Source: Amborella trichopoda (Eukaryota; Streptophyta; Magnoliopsida; Amborellales; Amborellaceae). Taken from it: a stretch of DNA of 64,000 nucleotides. The notes beneath the pieces are model-generated. The model did not search any database and was not told where the DNA came from. It was given only the letters and a program-made list of their open reading frames with translations. Each line of letters opens with the position of its first letter. Within the stretch, counting starts at the first letter, position 1. The stretch is from contig NW_006499997.1 in the NCBI RefSeq assembly GCF_000471905.2, positions 3,468,395-3,532,394 of the forward strand, in the 5' to 3' direction. Position numbers and translations under genes: made by a program. Below are positions 20,961 through 33,570 of this stretch, piece by piece.

Positions 20961-22749
20961 TTGAAAAGGCGATTCGCATACATCCTTGTAGAATTGCCGG
21001 GTCTACCTCAATGGGTTCTACTTCAGTTTCGTACACTTATGGGTTAGAGAGAGCTTGAACCAAAGCCATCTGGTAATTCTTCAAGAGCATGAGGACGTCG
21101 TAGACATTGAGAAGAGCCAGAAGTTTCCGTAGATGTCCTATCACATCATATTTCACCTTTACTTGATGAGGGCCTTGTGCTCCTGGTCCTGCCACTGATT
21201 TGGGTGGTATGTTGGGTTGAGGGGCAGGTTTGGGTGGAAAAGGTTTATTTTGGCCGCTGGCTGACTTGGTTGTACAGCGGGCTTAGTTTGAGTGATAGAA
21301 GTTTGAGGTTTTCGAAGAGATTGAGCGCATGGGATCAAAGGGGTCCCAGGAAATTGGAGGATAGGTGGATTGTTTGAAGTATTGGGATTAGGAAGGAGCC
21401 CAGGGAGCTGTAAGATAGGCAGAATAGTCTTTGGATTAGGAGGTAGTGGTTGACTAGGGAACTTCAAGGTGCCCGACTTCTGTGGTGGAGGCTGCAGTGT
21501 CTTCCCTGATCAGAGATTTATCTGCCCCATGGTGGATATTACTTTTGAAATTTGCACCATGTGGGAAGCTCTCTGAGAATAGGAGCTTTGCGATTTGATT
21601 CTCTCAGTCTTTGCTCAAAGTCAGGCATAGGGGGCCACTAGGTTTTCTTTGGCTTCGACTTCTTGTGCTTCTTTGAAGAAGGTGACTCTGCCTTGGCTTT
21701 AGCTACCAAGGCATCAGCAATTGTTAGGAATCCTGCTGCTTGTATTAAAGTCTTTCTCAATCGTTTCTGCTGCATCCTGCTTATATTGATTCCTTTGAAT
21801 TCTCGGTCGAAAGCCTCGAAGTTTGGGCATATCAATGTTGTACCTACATGGGATGTAGAAGAGAGAGAATGAGAACCAGAAGAAGGAGAAGAAGGGTTAG
21901 AAGGTGGGGGACTTTTAAGGTCGTTCCCCTAATCAGATCACTTTGGGCAGCTTTTTATGTCGTCACCAGGGTTGGATTGGTGCAGGGGGTCATTTAGGTC
22001 TTTCCCTTGCTTAGACCAATGGGGAGTGCTTTTAACGTCGTCACCCTCATCGGACGTATGCTAAGTGGGAGATGGCATGGGAATTTCTTCTTGACAGGAT
22101 GAAGAAAGAAGAAGGATCATGTCAGGGATGAAGTCAAGTAAAGTTAGCAGTGAAGGAAGGGGCCTGAGAAATATTTGCTTGACAATGGGTTGAGCAGTCT
22201 TGTTTCTTCAGCCAGTAGCCCTTGGTGCCCGTCTCTTTCTAATTTTATGAGGTGATGTTTGATTCGTCTCACTGGGCTCGCGAACAGCTCTAGCTTAGCG
22301 AATTGCTTCTCTCCTTAAGGACTTTGAGTTTGCTTCAGCCATGATAGACTATCCATGGCTAGGAAGTCGAGGATTCGACGGAGTCCGAGTCATTGATAAG
22401 AAGGTCCTGCTTTGTGAGATATTCTTGCCCCAATAAAGGAATGACTTGGGGATCACTTACGGGGAGAATGTAAATCTCCTGACACTCCTGCATTTTCTTT
22501 GGGAAAATATCAAGGAAACTTGTGCATTATGACAGGTAATGGCCTCTTATCTGATGGTATGGGCATCAACGATCTTTAGTCCCCTTAGCAAGGCAACGTG
22601 GTTGCCTTGCCTGTTTCAGTGTGATTATACCTTCCTAAAGCACTATAATGAAGAAGGCGTAAAGAATACTAGTCATTTCGTCTTCCCCTTGGATGGTTAC
22701 AGCATGGGAGGCCTCGGCTGCCTCAAAAGCCCTCTTTAAGTCTTCAAGC

Positions 22750-25570
22750 TTTATTTGGAATCAGGGCGTCGATAATATACTTCAGTGTGTAGTAGTCATC
22801 TATAGAATGATTGATCCTCCGATGGTAGGCACAATAATTTGCCTGAATGTCAAGGCCAGGTTACTTAGGGAAGTGGTTTCTGGAAGCTGCATCATATTTT
22901 ATTCTAATAATAAGCGGAACAGCACAGGGACCCATTCCTTCTTGAAGGGGTAGACCTTGTTCCTATGCCTGGTGAAATAATCGTCCCGACCAACGATGGC
23001 TGGTCGGGGTACCCAATTGTACAACTATTGTTGCTTGTGAGCCTGAGGTGTTACCTTTGTTGTACGTACCCCTTTAGAGAGGTCCAAAGTTTGGGAGGGA
23101 GCCTTCTTTGAATCAACGACCATGACGACTGCACTGATTACCCCTTTCTGTTGGCTGCCCCGTGTGTTATTCCAAGAGTTTCCTTTGCCACGGTTGTTTG
23201 TTGAACTTGTAGATGGTTGTCATGTCACACCATGGTGGCGTGATAGACTTTCTATGCGAACTGATTTAGAGTTCAACTCTGACATGGAGGTCAGATTAGA
23301 GACCTCATCATGTAAAGCGATCTCGGGCTGCATGTTTCGCACGCAAGTTTGGACTGCTTCCTTCTGAGGCATAAGATTAGGATGGCCGGAAGCCAAGTTT
23401 CTCTATCTTGATATGAACTGATCCACGGGCTCATCGGGGTCTTGAGTTAGGATGAGAAGTTCGATATAGAAGCGTTGATAGAACAGTTTCTCCATCTCCT
23501 CGTATGTATGCACTGAGTTTGAAGGAAGTCTGGCATACCATTGAAATGCTGAGCCATCGAGGGTCTCAACAAACTACCGGAGAAGAAGTCTCTCAGCAAC
23601 CGTTATTTCTCGACATGCTGCCTGGAAGTGGGCAATATGCTGGTTTGGGGAGGTGGTTCCGTTGAATAAAGGAAACTTCCCTTTCTTACAATCTGAGGGA
23701 AACGGGACCTAATCAATAAATGAGGGGTATGGCCTTCGTCGCACCCTGTATCCCTGGAATTTGTCTATTCTTTAGGCTAAGGGTGACCATAGCATCAATA
23801 TCTGTCTGAGAGACTAGATGAGGGATAGAATTGTCCTGTGAGGTTGAAGGAGGGGGTTGTCGTGGAGGTGCACCATCAGAATGATGGGAATTGACCTCAT
23901 GATTAGCCGACTGGCTTGTGATGTCGATACAATCGATCTTTTCCATCATCGCTCGCAACATATCTTCAAACATGTTCATGCGCTCTTCCTGCGCATCACC
24001 GAGCTCGCTTACGACCATTATGCTGACCGTTTCTCTATAGAGGTCAATGTTAATGGCAACCGAGGGCTTGAGAACTTGACGGGTCGTACGTGGTAAGTCA
24101 GTCAGCAGGGGCCCAGCATGCCCTGACTGAACTCGACTCTTGTATGCTTTCTCGATGGTCTTGGGATCGTGGTTGCTGAGCTGATAGTCTTCTTCTACTA
24201 CAGTAACAACATCATAGGGCTCATGGAGCTCTTCTTCAGGCTTCATCGTCTGAAGGGAGTAGAAGGGATTCAGATGAAGAGGGTGGTCAAAATTGAGTGT
24301 TTTGACTGACTTGGTGACCCCCCCAGTCAAAGTTTGTAGACCTCTATCACGTTTAACATTGAGGTTTTGATGGACCTCACGCTAAAAATACGATCTAGGT
24401 CGTTGCTGATCAGCTCTTCTTACACAGGAGAGAGTTGCCTTCATCAGGTGCAGTAATAGACAAGGGCCAAGAACTGGAGTCATCTTGGATCGGGGAGGAT
24501 GAAGGACTCGATCTTCCATCAGGTCAATGCCCCTAGCTCTCTTATGAGGTCCAGAGAAACGACCAAAATGACAGGCTGGTTCAAGATGGTACTCTTGGAT
24601 AAAACCTTTGATTACCAAGGCTGAACGTGCTTGTTCGATGAAGGAGGAGTGGGCTGGAGCAGGGTTGACTCATGAGGAGGCCTGAGTCCAGGGCGAGGGG
24701 ACGTCTCTTGTGTGCCCCTTGAAGAAGGATTGTGGGAGACCAGGGGTCAGCTCGAACTGGTGCAAGTGATTTGGCCTTAGGAGGCCGATTACTACGAGCA
24801 AGTGTCTGTAAGAGAACAGGTGTAAACCTGCCCCTTATAGGGTCTGTTTGTGTGTTCATAGAGTAGGAGGACAAGGCGGTCGTCTCCTGTGTACTCAAGT
24901 TGGCGTAATGACGGCATTGCCCCGAGCAGTGAGATGCAGATGAGTAGCATGCGCAGGACCTGACCTTGGAAGGTTTGATCTTGGACACTGTCTCGAGGTA
25001 GCAGGAAGGTTGAGCCGAGGTGTGGCTCGAGTGGGTAACCCACGAGCCTTGTGGTGTGTGTGAGGGATGGAGACCGTGGGGTTTCTGCCTCGACTTGTTG
25101 AGCCTCTAGGGATAGAGACCAATGGTGCAGAAATGTGGAGGCTAGCCCTATGACGACCCACATAAGCAATGGCAAGTTGTTTGCCTATCGCAGAAAGGGA
25201 CTGGGCAGACTTCCGGCGTACCTCAAGAATACGACTGGCAAGTGACTTGCCGGTGGTTGGGTTCATGCTGCATGGGGCAACAAAAGTGCTGCTGATGCAT
25301 GGTGCCTTGGTGGAATTTCCGCTAGAGCGAGGAGATGGGGAGTGAGTGATTTTTAGGTCCCACCTCACACCTACCAAAGTTAAGACATGGGAGCTAGACA
25401 AGGGGTCTTTGCTCAAGAGGATGGTCAGGAACAAAGTTGACAGAACTTGTTCCCTAGGGATGCTCTCGAATACGGGAATAAGAAACTTCCTGATCCAGAT
25501 AAGTGGGTTACAGAACCCGCAAGCCATAAATAACATGTGAAAAGACAATAAAAGCAGATAATAAAAGAAG
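22750..25570 (-). pseudogene. T1 gag
   Basis: On the minus strand, from the primer-binding site inward: a Pro/Ser/Arg-rich N-terminal part (24600-25400), a linker containing MKPEEELHEPYDVVTVVEEDY (24250-24200), then the retrotransposon gag core (about 23710-23220). Gag core features match element D at 44050-44520 (KKGKFPLFNGTT, AHFQVACRE, DGPAFQLYARL). A YH...H...C knuckle-like segment lies near 22760-22840. This gag type lacks the usual CCHC box. Gag forms the virus-like particle and packages element RNA. Fossil, with many breaks. Confidence 0.7.
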
Positions 25571-25611
25571 AAACTAGCCAAACAAGAATGATCCACATAA
25601 GGGGTAGTAAA

Positions 25612-25629
25612 TCCCCAATGGAGTCGCCA
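25612..25629 (-). promoter_or_regulatory. T1 primer-binding site
   Basis: TGGCGACTCCATTGGGGA on the minus strand, three bases inside the 5' LTR end. From memory it matches the tRNA-Arg-type site reported for Tat/Ogre elements. The same motif lies at the same spacing beside LTRs F, E and D. Confidence 0.7.
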
Positions 25630-25632
25630 TGC

Positions 25633-28623
25633 TGGTTAGGTGCCTCGATCTCGCCCTCGGGATCCTTTGGGGATCAGGCAGCACGCCTCTCAGGTTTCTA
25701 GGAAAGACACGAGAAATTTTTGAGATCTCTTTCTCGGGAACCTCGTTCGAGAATGAGGGCAGGTCTTACCAACAGGTGAGAGAGGAATTTAGGGTGGGTT
25801 CAGGACTTACTCGAGCTGACTCGCGTGGGTGCCATCTTAGATCATAAAGAAAGCCCCCCAGTAATAAAACTAGTTCAAAATCACCTCCCTTGGCTTGTAT
25901 TCTTCTTGGTTTTTGCAATCACACACATATATGGCAAAGGTTACAAGACAGGTGGGCCGGATTTCACCCTTTTCCTCTTTGATGAATGTACACAAGCATG
26001 AAAATTCAAAAAGAAGAAGAGAAGAAAGATGGGGGAGAAAAAAATCCAACCAAGCAAGAGGATAGGAGCTGCGACTAGGCTGGTGAATAATTGGCCTGAT
26101 GTGGTAGCAAAACAGGCTCAATAACTAAGACTAGCTCACAGGATTACTATTAAACATCATTGCCAATACCGACGAGCTAGGCATGATGGTCAGTCTGTCG
26201 GGGTAATAAAGCGGGCTAAGTAATCCTAACACAACAACATTATAGCTAGACGACAGGACTACCATGCGAGGCTAACATTAATCCCTCTTAGTCGAATGAG
26301 GATTATGAGGAAAGGATAAGAAGAGAAGAAGGAAACATAAAGGAGGGAGAAGAAAGGAAGAGAAGAGGATGAAAGACGAGAGGACGAAGGAGAGAGAGGG
26401 AAGGAAGAAGCAATCAGTACTAAGCATTGTCGACTGTGTTAAAAGGAAGGGGAGAAAACACAGTCTGCGTTAGGCTACACCGACTGTGTTGTACAGAGGA
26501 GAAGAGAGAGGAGACGTAGGTAGTGCTAAGCTTACCGACTGTGATAAAAGAGGAGAGAGAAATCTAGTCGACATTAGGCTTCACTGATTGATAAAAGAGA
26601 AGAGAGAAAACCAGTCGATGCTAGGCTTCACTGACTGATAGAAGAGGAGAGAGAAAATCAGTCGATGCTAGACTTCATCGACTGATAGAGGAGGAGAGAG
26701 AAAACCAACCGGCACTAGGCTTCACCGGTTGTGACAGAAGGAAGAGCAAACCAACTGGCAATAAGCTTCAACAGTTGTGATCTAAGAAAGAGAAAACCAG
26801 CAGGCGTTAGGTTTCGTCGATTGTGATAGAAGAAAGAAAAAACTAACCGACGTTAAACTTCGTCGATTGTGATAGAAGAAAGAGAAAACCAACCGGCGAT
26901 ACACTTCGCTGATTGTGATAAAAGGGAGACAGAAAACTAATCGCCACTAGGCTTCACCGATTGATAGAAGAGGAAAGAGAGGAGGGAGATAAAGATGAGA
27001 AGAGAGGAGGAGAGGGAAAAAGATAGAGACAAGAAGAGAGGAGTGAGAAAGAGGCGAGGAGAGACAAAGATATAGAGATTAAAAGAGAGGAGAGAGAAAG
27101 ATACAGAGATGAGAAGATAGGAGAGAGATAGAGATAGAGACGAGAAGAGAGGAGGAGAAAGAAAGAGATATAGATGAGAAGAGAGGAGGAGAGTGAAAGA
27201 TATAGAGATGAGAAGAGAGGAGGAGAGAGAAAGTGATAGAGATGAGAAGAGAGGAGAGAGAAAGAGATCAAGATGAGAAGAGAGAAGGAGAGAGAAAGAG
27301 GGGAGAGAGAAAGTTACCTGCTCAAAAGGTACCGAACCTTTTCTTCTCTCTCCTCTCTCTCTCCAAGATGTACCCACAAACTCAATCAAAAATCAGAATT
27401 TATTGATTGATCCAAGAAGAATGAATCGGTCTTTCGTAAAGTGAGGCATAGCCTGTTTACATAGAATTGGGCTAAAACATGGGTGTATGCCTAAAACCTA
27501 CTTAAAATCGAAGATAATTATAATTTAATTGAATTCTAAGAAATTCTAAAAATTGGTGATCTCGGCATGGCGATCATTTTGATACCAACTTCGAGCCATG
27601 AATAATGTTGTTGAGTCATGATCATGAGACTTGAATTTTGGATGAATCTTGAAAACATCAGATCGATTGTGTGCTCGTTTCTTGATGTTTCTTCATGACT
27701 TATTCATTGAATCAAACTGAGCATGCCATCACGATCACGTTCCAATGAGCGAAACTTGATTTTGTGTCTGGATAAAGATTTTGTCGTCTTGAGTTTTTAA
27801 CCGAAATCTTGAAAATCGAAGGTCAAAATGTACAGTAGTTTTGACACCTTTGTGTGTGAAATCTAGTTGTTCATTGTACGTGATGTTTAGACAAGAGATA
27901 GCCTCGGACCTCATGCACATAATGTAATTGGTTTCGTGCTGATCGGGTATGCGAGCGTCGTGATCTAACTGCTCGAACACGGCATGCTGCTGCTGAATTT
28001 TGTGCAACTTCCTTCACGGATCAGAGATTTTCATTGAGTTTTTCTCTCTGCTCGGGCATCGTCACGGGGCGTACTACATATCGAATTGTTCGTGTTGATG
28101 CGACGAACACTCTCACCAAATTTGAGAGCGATTCTACTTGAAACGAGTGAGATATAGGCTCCGAAAGTGACTGCTCCTGACTGTAAAAACAATCACCTTT
28201 AATGGTGTTTGATGGAGTGAGGCCACATAGGAATAGTGTGCAGCCTACCCCTTTTCAGTATTTTACCCATAACTTTGTCTTAGAGTGCCTGATTAAGCCA
28301 AAACTTAATCTATAGGGGTTTTCGACCATGTCGGATCTCATGGTGATGGTGCCACAACTGCTTGATGCACTAAAAGTATGGCTCTAGTTACAGAGTCCAT
28401 TTTAAGGTGCTAGAGACCGATTTCGTTGAAATTGTTTCTTTGTGTTCACTGCCTTAGACATGTCTTATCGTGATGAAACTTAGCAGGTAGTTTTTGATGT
28501 GCTCATAAAGATCTTGAGTAATTCTGGGGCCATTATGAGATTGTCAAGAATTTTCACTGTTTTGTAAGCTTTATTGACTTGCTTCCTATCAGGGACCAAG
28601 TTGCTAAAAAATACGTTCAAACA
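25633..28623 (-). repeat. T1 5' LTR (LTR B)
   Basis: It is collinear with LTR A, including the hairpin array (about 26400-26965), the GAGA tract (26965-27370), the poly(A) signal (27399-27404) and U3. The TATA position (27456-27464) is degraded relative to LTR A. Confidence 0.85.
26400..26965 (-). repeat. Tandem hairpin array in U5 of LTR B
   Basis: Same organisation as in LTR A. At 26705-26730 the arms are CAACCGG and CCGGTTG. Unit order matches LTR A closely, so the array predates T1's insertion. Confidence 0.75.
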
Positions 28624-28628
28624 GCAGT
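28624..28628. repeat. Target-site duplication of T1, right copy (GCAGT)
   Basis: Identical to 8831-8835. Confidence 0.8.
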
Positions 28629-31257
28629 AACTAGACAGGCATGGTAACTGGACCGGCACAATGGCTAAACTACCTGATGACTAGACGAACTTGACAACTA
28701 ATATGTTAAAGTGGCTGGTCTTGTGTGACAGCTAGACGGGCACAATAACAAGTCCGGCACAATGACTAAACTACTCGACAACAAGACGAGCACGACGATT
28801 GTCCTAGCATGATGACTAGTCTGACGCGACAGCTAGAAGAGCACGGTAACTAATCCGGCACAACAGCTAAACTGCTCGACATTAGGACTAGCATAACAGT
28901 GCAAAGCTTAACCAGCCCTCTGGTCAAACAAGCAAAAGGAGAAAAGAGAGAAAGGCAATCATGTCCAATAGTGTGTACTACTGTGCATGGCAAAACATGG
29001 GAAGGGAGGAAAATCATGCTCGGCACTGTCCAGTACCGTGCACATCAGTCAGAGAGAAAGAAGGTAAAATCATGCATAACATTTGCACTGTCGTGCGATA
29101 CAGACAGAAGAGGAAAAGATTGTCACGCTTGGTAGTATGCATTGTCGTGCGCAACAGATTGAGAAAGAGAAGGAGATCAAGCCCAGCACTTGCACTATCA
29201 TACGCAACAGACGGGGAGAGAGGAGATCATCATGCTTGGCAGTATGCGCTGTCATGCGCAATAAATTGAGAGATAGAAGAAGATCACACCCGGCATTTGC
29301 ACTATCGTGCTCAGTGATCAGGGAGAGAAGAGATTGTCACACTTGGCAGTATGTACTGCTGCACGAAACAGACTGAGGGAGAGAAGAAGATCATGCCTGG
29401 CATTTGCACTATCGTGCGTAATGGACAGAGAGAGAAGAGAATGAAACGCTCAGAAGTATGCACTACCGCGTGCAACAAACTGAGAAAGAGGAGAACATGA
29501 GATGAGTTAGAAACAGATAGAGAAAGAAAGAAAACAGAAAGGAAAGGAAAGAAGAACGAGCGAAAAGGAAAAAGAGAAGAAAGAAAAGGAAAGAAGAAAA
29601 AGGAGAAAAGGAAAGAAGAAAGAGAGAAAAGGAAAGAAGAAAGAGAGAAAATTAAAGAAGAAAGAAGAGAGAGAGAGGAGAGAAAGAAGAGAGAAAGAGA
29701 AGAGAGAATGAAGAGAGACGAACAAATGAGAGAAGGAAGAGTGAGGAAGAAGAGAGAGAAAGAGAAGGGAGAGAAAGAAGAGAGAGATAGATGAGAGAAA
29801 GTTTACCTTATGCTCGAGGGTACCACCAAAATTCTTCTCTCTCCTCTCTCTCTCTCTCTCTAAGGCGTTACGAAAATCTCAAGCCAAAAGTAGAAGTTTT
29901 ATTGATGAAACTTAGATCCTTTTACATGAGGTGTGTGCTTGTTTATATTGAAGTGGGCCCCAAAGGTGAGTGTAAAATCAAAAGTTAACCTAATTTCTAA
30001 AAAATAACAATTAAGTGAATTAAAGAAATTATAAGAAAATAGCGTAAAATGAGGATTTTTCCCCTGCACCAACAATCCACAGATTTTCAATTGAGCCCTT
30101 GCTCTGCCCAAGAACTCTTACGATCTTCTCGGGTTGGTTCAGAGTCTTTCCGGTCTCCGTTCAGTTGAAAGATGATTCTTTTCTTAATCGGCTTGAGAAG
30201 ATGGTCATTTTGATACCACTTTCGAGCCACGAATCCGGTCTTTGGGCCACAATCACGAAGTGCAAAAATCACGAGAAACGTGCGATCTTTGTTTAAAGAC
30301 TACACAAATTTCTTGATTTTTTTTGATGATTTCTTCACTGAATATCGATGAGCAAGTCGTCATGAGCGTTTGGGGATAAACGTGGCTTGATTTAGTGCGC
30401 AAACAAAGATTTTCCATTTTTGATCTTTTGGCCTGAATTTGGTTTCTGGTGGCCGAAAAGTGCAGCAACTTCGTAGACATTGCACATAAAATCTGACTGT
30501 TCATCACATACGAAGTTCGGCTCTGATGAAGCCTCGAACCTCATGCTTGTAATGGGTCTGATTTTGGTCCGACCTGTAAGCATCATGATGTGGCCACTCG
30601 ATCGATGAGCGCTCCTGCTGAAAAACATGCAACCTTACCTTTAATCGCTATCTTCTCTCGTGTTTTTCTTTCGACTCGGGCCACGACATGGGTCGTTCCA
30701 CATATCAAAATGCTGAGTCGACGAGACGAACATGCTCATAAAATTTGAGCTTGATCCAGCTTGGGATGAGAGAGATACAATCTTTCAAAGTTGTTCTTGA
30801 AACCCATAAACACAATTTCCATTAATGGAAACTGGTTCACTGAGGGTGCTGGTAATAGCGTGTGACCTACCCATTTCAGGTGATTTGGTCATAACTTGGT
30901 CGAAGAACATCTGACCAAGCCGAAACTTGGTCCTTAGGGGTTTTCAGACATTTCGGATCCAATGGCAATGGTCCCACGGTCATTTAAAACTCTAGTGATA
31001 GGGTTGTAGTTATAAGGTACATTTCAGGGCGAAAGGGCTCATTTTCCCAAAACTATTTATGCATCGCACTGCCTTAAACTCGTCGGATTGTGACAAAACT
31101 TGGTAGGTATTCTTCGGAGGCCTCTATCAATATTAATAATCCTTCTTGGGACATTATGAGACTGTTGGAAATTTTGCTTATAGATTAGGGCTTTATTGTC
31201 CTGGCTTCACTTTATTCCACATCGGGGATACAAGGTGATGAAAAATGCCCTCAAACA
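28629..31257 (-). mobile_element. LTR of element F, right part (rest of U5, R, U3)
   Basis: This continues the LTR cut at 8835. On the minus strand it starts at 31257 with TGTTTGAGGGC, like TGTTTGAACG of T1. It keeps a TATA-like box (29942-29949), a poly(A)-signal-like TTTTATTGATG (minus-strand AATAAAA, near 29897-29903), a GAGA tract (29480-29830) and, in U5, a tandem array (28900-29470) unrelated in sequence to that of T1. It represents a different subfamily of the same lineage. Confidence 0.65.
28900..29470 (-). repeat. Tandem array in U5 of LTR F, different core
   Basis: About ten units of 50-60 bp with TATGCACTGTCGTGCGCAAC-like cores plus purine spacers. Cores can pair as TGCGC...GCGCA (for example near 29247-29262) or GCAC...GTGC. 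It occupies the same position as the T1 array but with unrelated core sequence. Confidence 0.65.
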
Positions 31258-31790
31258 CATGGCTTCAGGGTTCTTTGACCCATTTATCTAGATCGGAGAT
31301 TTTCTAGTTCCCTCATTCGCGAGTTCCCTCGAGAATAAGTTCGCTGAACTTCATTCCCGACTTTTCTTCGGAGCAAAGACCCATTGTCTAGCTCCCAGGT
31401 CTTGACCTGGATTGGCGTGAGAAGGGATTTAAAGGTCCCTAACTCCCCATCTCCAAGATTTAGTGGAACTCCCACTTGAGCACCTCGCATGGGTGGCAGA
31501 TCTACCCCCACTCACAACATGCACCCTGTTACCGACAAGTCACTTGCAAGTCGTATTGCTGAGGTATGCCAAAAGGCTGCCCAGTTCTTAACTGCAAAAG
31601 GAAAACAAGTTGTTGTTGCTCCTATAGGTCACCGCAAGGCTACCCCCCACATTCCTACACCACCTCCTGTCTCTTTGTTTAGAGACTCAACACATCGAGG
31701 AGGAGACCCTGGGGCCTTCACCTCTCACACACACACTAAGGCTCGAAGGTCATCCGCTCGAGCCACACCTCGGGGTGTAATGAACCAAAT
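31258..31790 (+). mobile_element. Leader and gag N-terminus fragment of a plus-oriented Tat-like element
   Basis: This is collinear with 42296-42760 of element D: GGGTTCTTTGACCCA, ATTCGCGAGT, TCTAGCTCCCAGGTCTT, then a frame with DKSLASRIAEVCQKAAQFL. It abuts the start of LTR F in opposite orientation, so a rearrangement or a further insertion lies at 31258. It ends near 31790. Confidence 0.65.
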
Positions 31791-31794
31791 TTCG

Positions 31795-32310
31795 TGAGCA
31801 TGGTGAGCACATGCTGCAATAAGAAGAGAGAGGTTTAATGCACGCTTGAAGTCGCTGCCGCGGGTGAAGAGAGAGGAGTAACGTAGTACGTGAAGTCACT
31901 GCCATGCATGAAGAGAGAGGAGTAATATCACGCATGAAGTTGCTGCCACGCATCAAGAGAGAGGAGTAACATCGTGCATGAAGTCGCTGTCATGCATGAA
32001 GAGAGAGGTGTATCACCGAACTGAGGCACGTGAAGAGAGAGGAGTAACGTCGCATGCGTGGAGGAGCAACACCGTGTGCGTGGAGGAGTAACGTTGTACA
32101 CATCGAAGAGTAACGCCGTGTGTGTGGAGGATGAATGCTGTGTGTAAAGGGACCAATGTCATGCGTATAAGAGGAGAGACTAACACCACGTGTGTATAGG
32201 CTATCGCCACGTGCGTAGTTGAGCAACGCAGTGAGTGAAATGCCGCGCGTGAATTGCGGTACCACCGTGCATGAAGCAAAACTACCACCAGTTGACTGCA
32301 TGCTGCCATG
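31795..32310. repeat. Fourth tandem array: ~48-bp then ~32-bp units
   Basis: Units with GAAGTCGCTGCCATGCATGA plus AGAGAGAGGAGTAA repeat about five times (31840-32040). They are followed by shorter units such as GTGTGTGGAGGA plus TAACG (32040-32240). The combination of a variable core and a purine spacer recalls the U5 arrays of the LTRs here, in minus orientation, but no LTR could be drawn around it. Confidence 0.55.
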
Positions 32311-33570
32311 TGTGCCATTTGTCATCTTGCATGCTATTAGAAGGCCACATGGTAAGCCCAGAGTATCACCTCCCCACTTTGAAGTATATGGTCTCTCTTT
32401 TTCTCTCTACACCTCACAATGTGGAGCCCATGTTAAGCCCTTTTGTGCCATTGTTGGAGAGCTTGAAAGGCTTGGTAAAGTGGATTGTGGAAGGAGATTG
32501 AGATCACCATTGGGAGACAATGGTAAGTAAGATCACTACCTTGCAGACCCATGAGCATGAGAACATGAATGAAGCTCGATTTGAGCATAGTTTGAACATA
32601 AGCATGTGCAAAAATGATGACTGCATTTTTCCAAAAGTTTGCCTTCTTTTGCATGACAAAAATGAGCACTAAAATCCTTTTGATGGCCCTAAAATTCTCT
32701 GGGGTGATGTTCTTGTGAGTCTAGTTTAAGTTAGAATTGCCTTCATGCTGTTACCCTGCATAGATTGAGAGTTAGGAGATGATTTTGGAAGTGTGTCATG
32801 GCTGGATAGTGGAATTCCAAGGAGAATTGATGTTTTTGTGACTCTATGTTGGCCTATCAAATGATATCAGAATTGCCTCAAACTTCCACGATTGGAAAGA
32901 TCTCTGAGTCTACTTTGAGTATGATGTTTATGTCCAGTTGTGATTCCTGATAGTTTAGAAGATGTGTTTCATTTTGTGCTTATGTGCCACTGTTAGTAGA
33001 CATTTCCAGAAATATTGCTTCTACTGTATTAAAACTTTGCCTGATCTATTGAAGTCCAAATGACACAAAAACATAGTCATTTGATAAATGCACGAGTCTT
33101 CTGAATGTCTACTAAAGGTTGAATGTTAAAATTGTTTTGAAATTCTTGCTAGGTTGAAAGCTATGATTTGAATTGTGAACATATGTCACTATTGGAAGAA
33201 TTTAACAAGATTCAGAACGATATACTGTACCCTTAATTGATTGAGTAATGCTCTGTTAGCAAATTGGAATCAGAATTTAGTTAAATACCCCTCATAATTT
33301 AGGTGTTGTGCCTCATTCTGTATATGCCCATGTTTGATAAGAACAACAATGAATCTTAAGGTGTATATGAATTATGCACATGTCATGAATCGATGATTTT
33401 GAACACTGCTTAATCCTTTCGCAAGGTGATTGAAATTTTTTGTTATAAGACACCGAGATGGCTTGATTGTGATCCTACAAATGTTGACTGTACCTAACCT
33501 CCTGAAAAGTGTAAACTATGAACGAATGAATGTTATGCATGCTTATACATAGTGCACCTAATATACGTGA
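32311..33570. other. Unassigned DNA between element fragments
   Basis: No coding signal. It is less AT-rich and repeat-poor, and reads like intron or old LTR sequence. It forms the left flank of LTR E and may be pre-existing host DNA or the U3 of an unrecognised element. Confidence 0.35.

Larger units (their letters stand above)
8836..28623 (-). mobile_element. T1: nested 19.8-kb Tat/Ogre-type Ty3/gypsy element, apparently non-autonomous
   Basis: Two LTRs of about 3.0-3.1 kb (8836-11956 and 25633-28623) bound a 13.7-kb interior. Both LTRs begin TGGTTAGG and end TTCAAACA on the plus strand, that is TG...CA on either strand. The 5-bp duplication GCAGT flanks the whole (8831-8835 and 28624-28628). 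Reading on the minus strand, the order is 5' LTR, primer-binding site, gag, protease, an oppositely oriented transcription unit with a plant-mobile-domain-like protein, a tandem-repeat-rich 3' region, 3' LTR. I find no reverse transcriptase, RNase H or integrase. The LTRs differ by roughly 13-15% over the first 330 bp by eye, which means several million years or more depending on the host's rate. The outline looks complete, but the coding parts are decayed, with many breaks. Confidence 0.85.

Noticed and set aside
32311-33570. Host intron-containing gene between element fragments
   Set aside because: No coding block, splice-linked frames or recognisable motif was found, so it stays unassigned.
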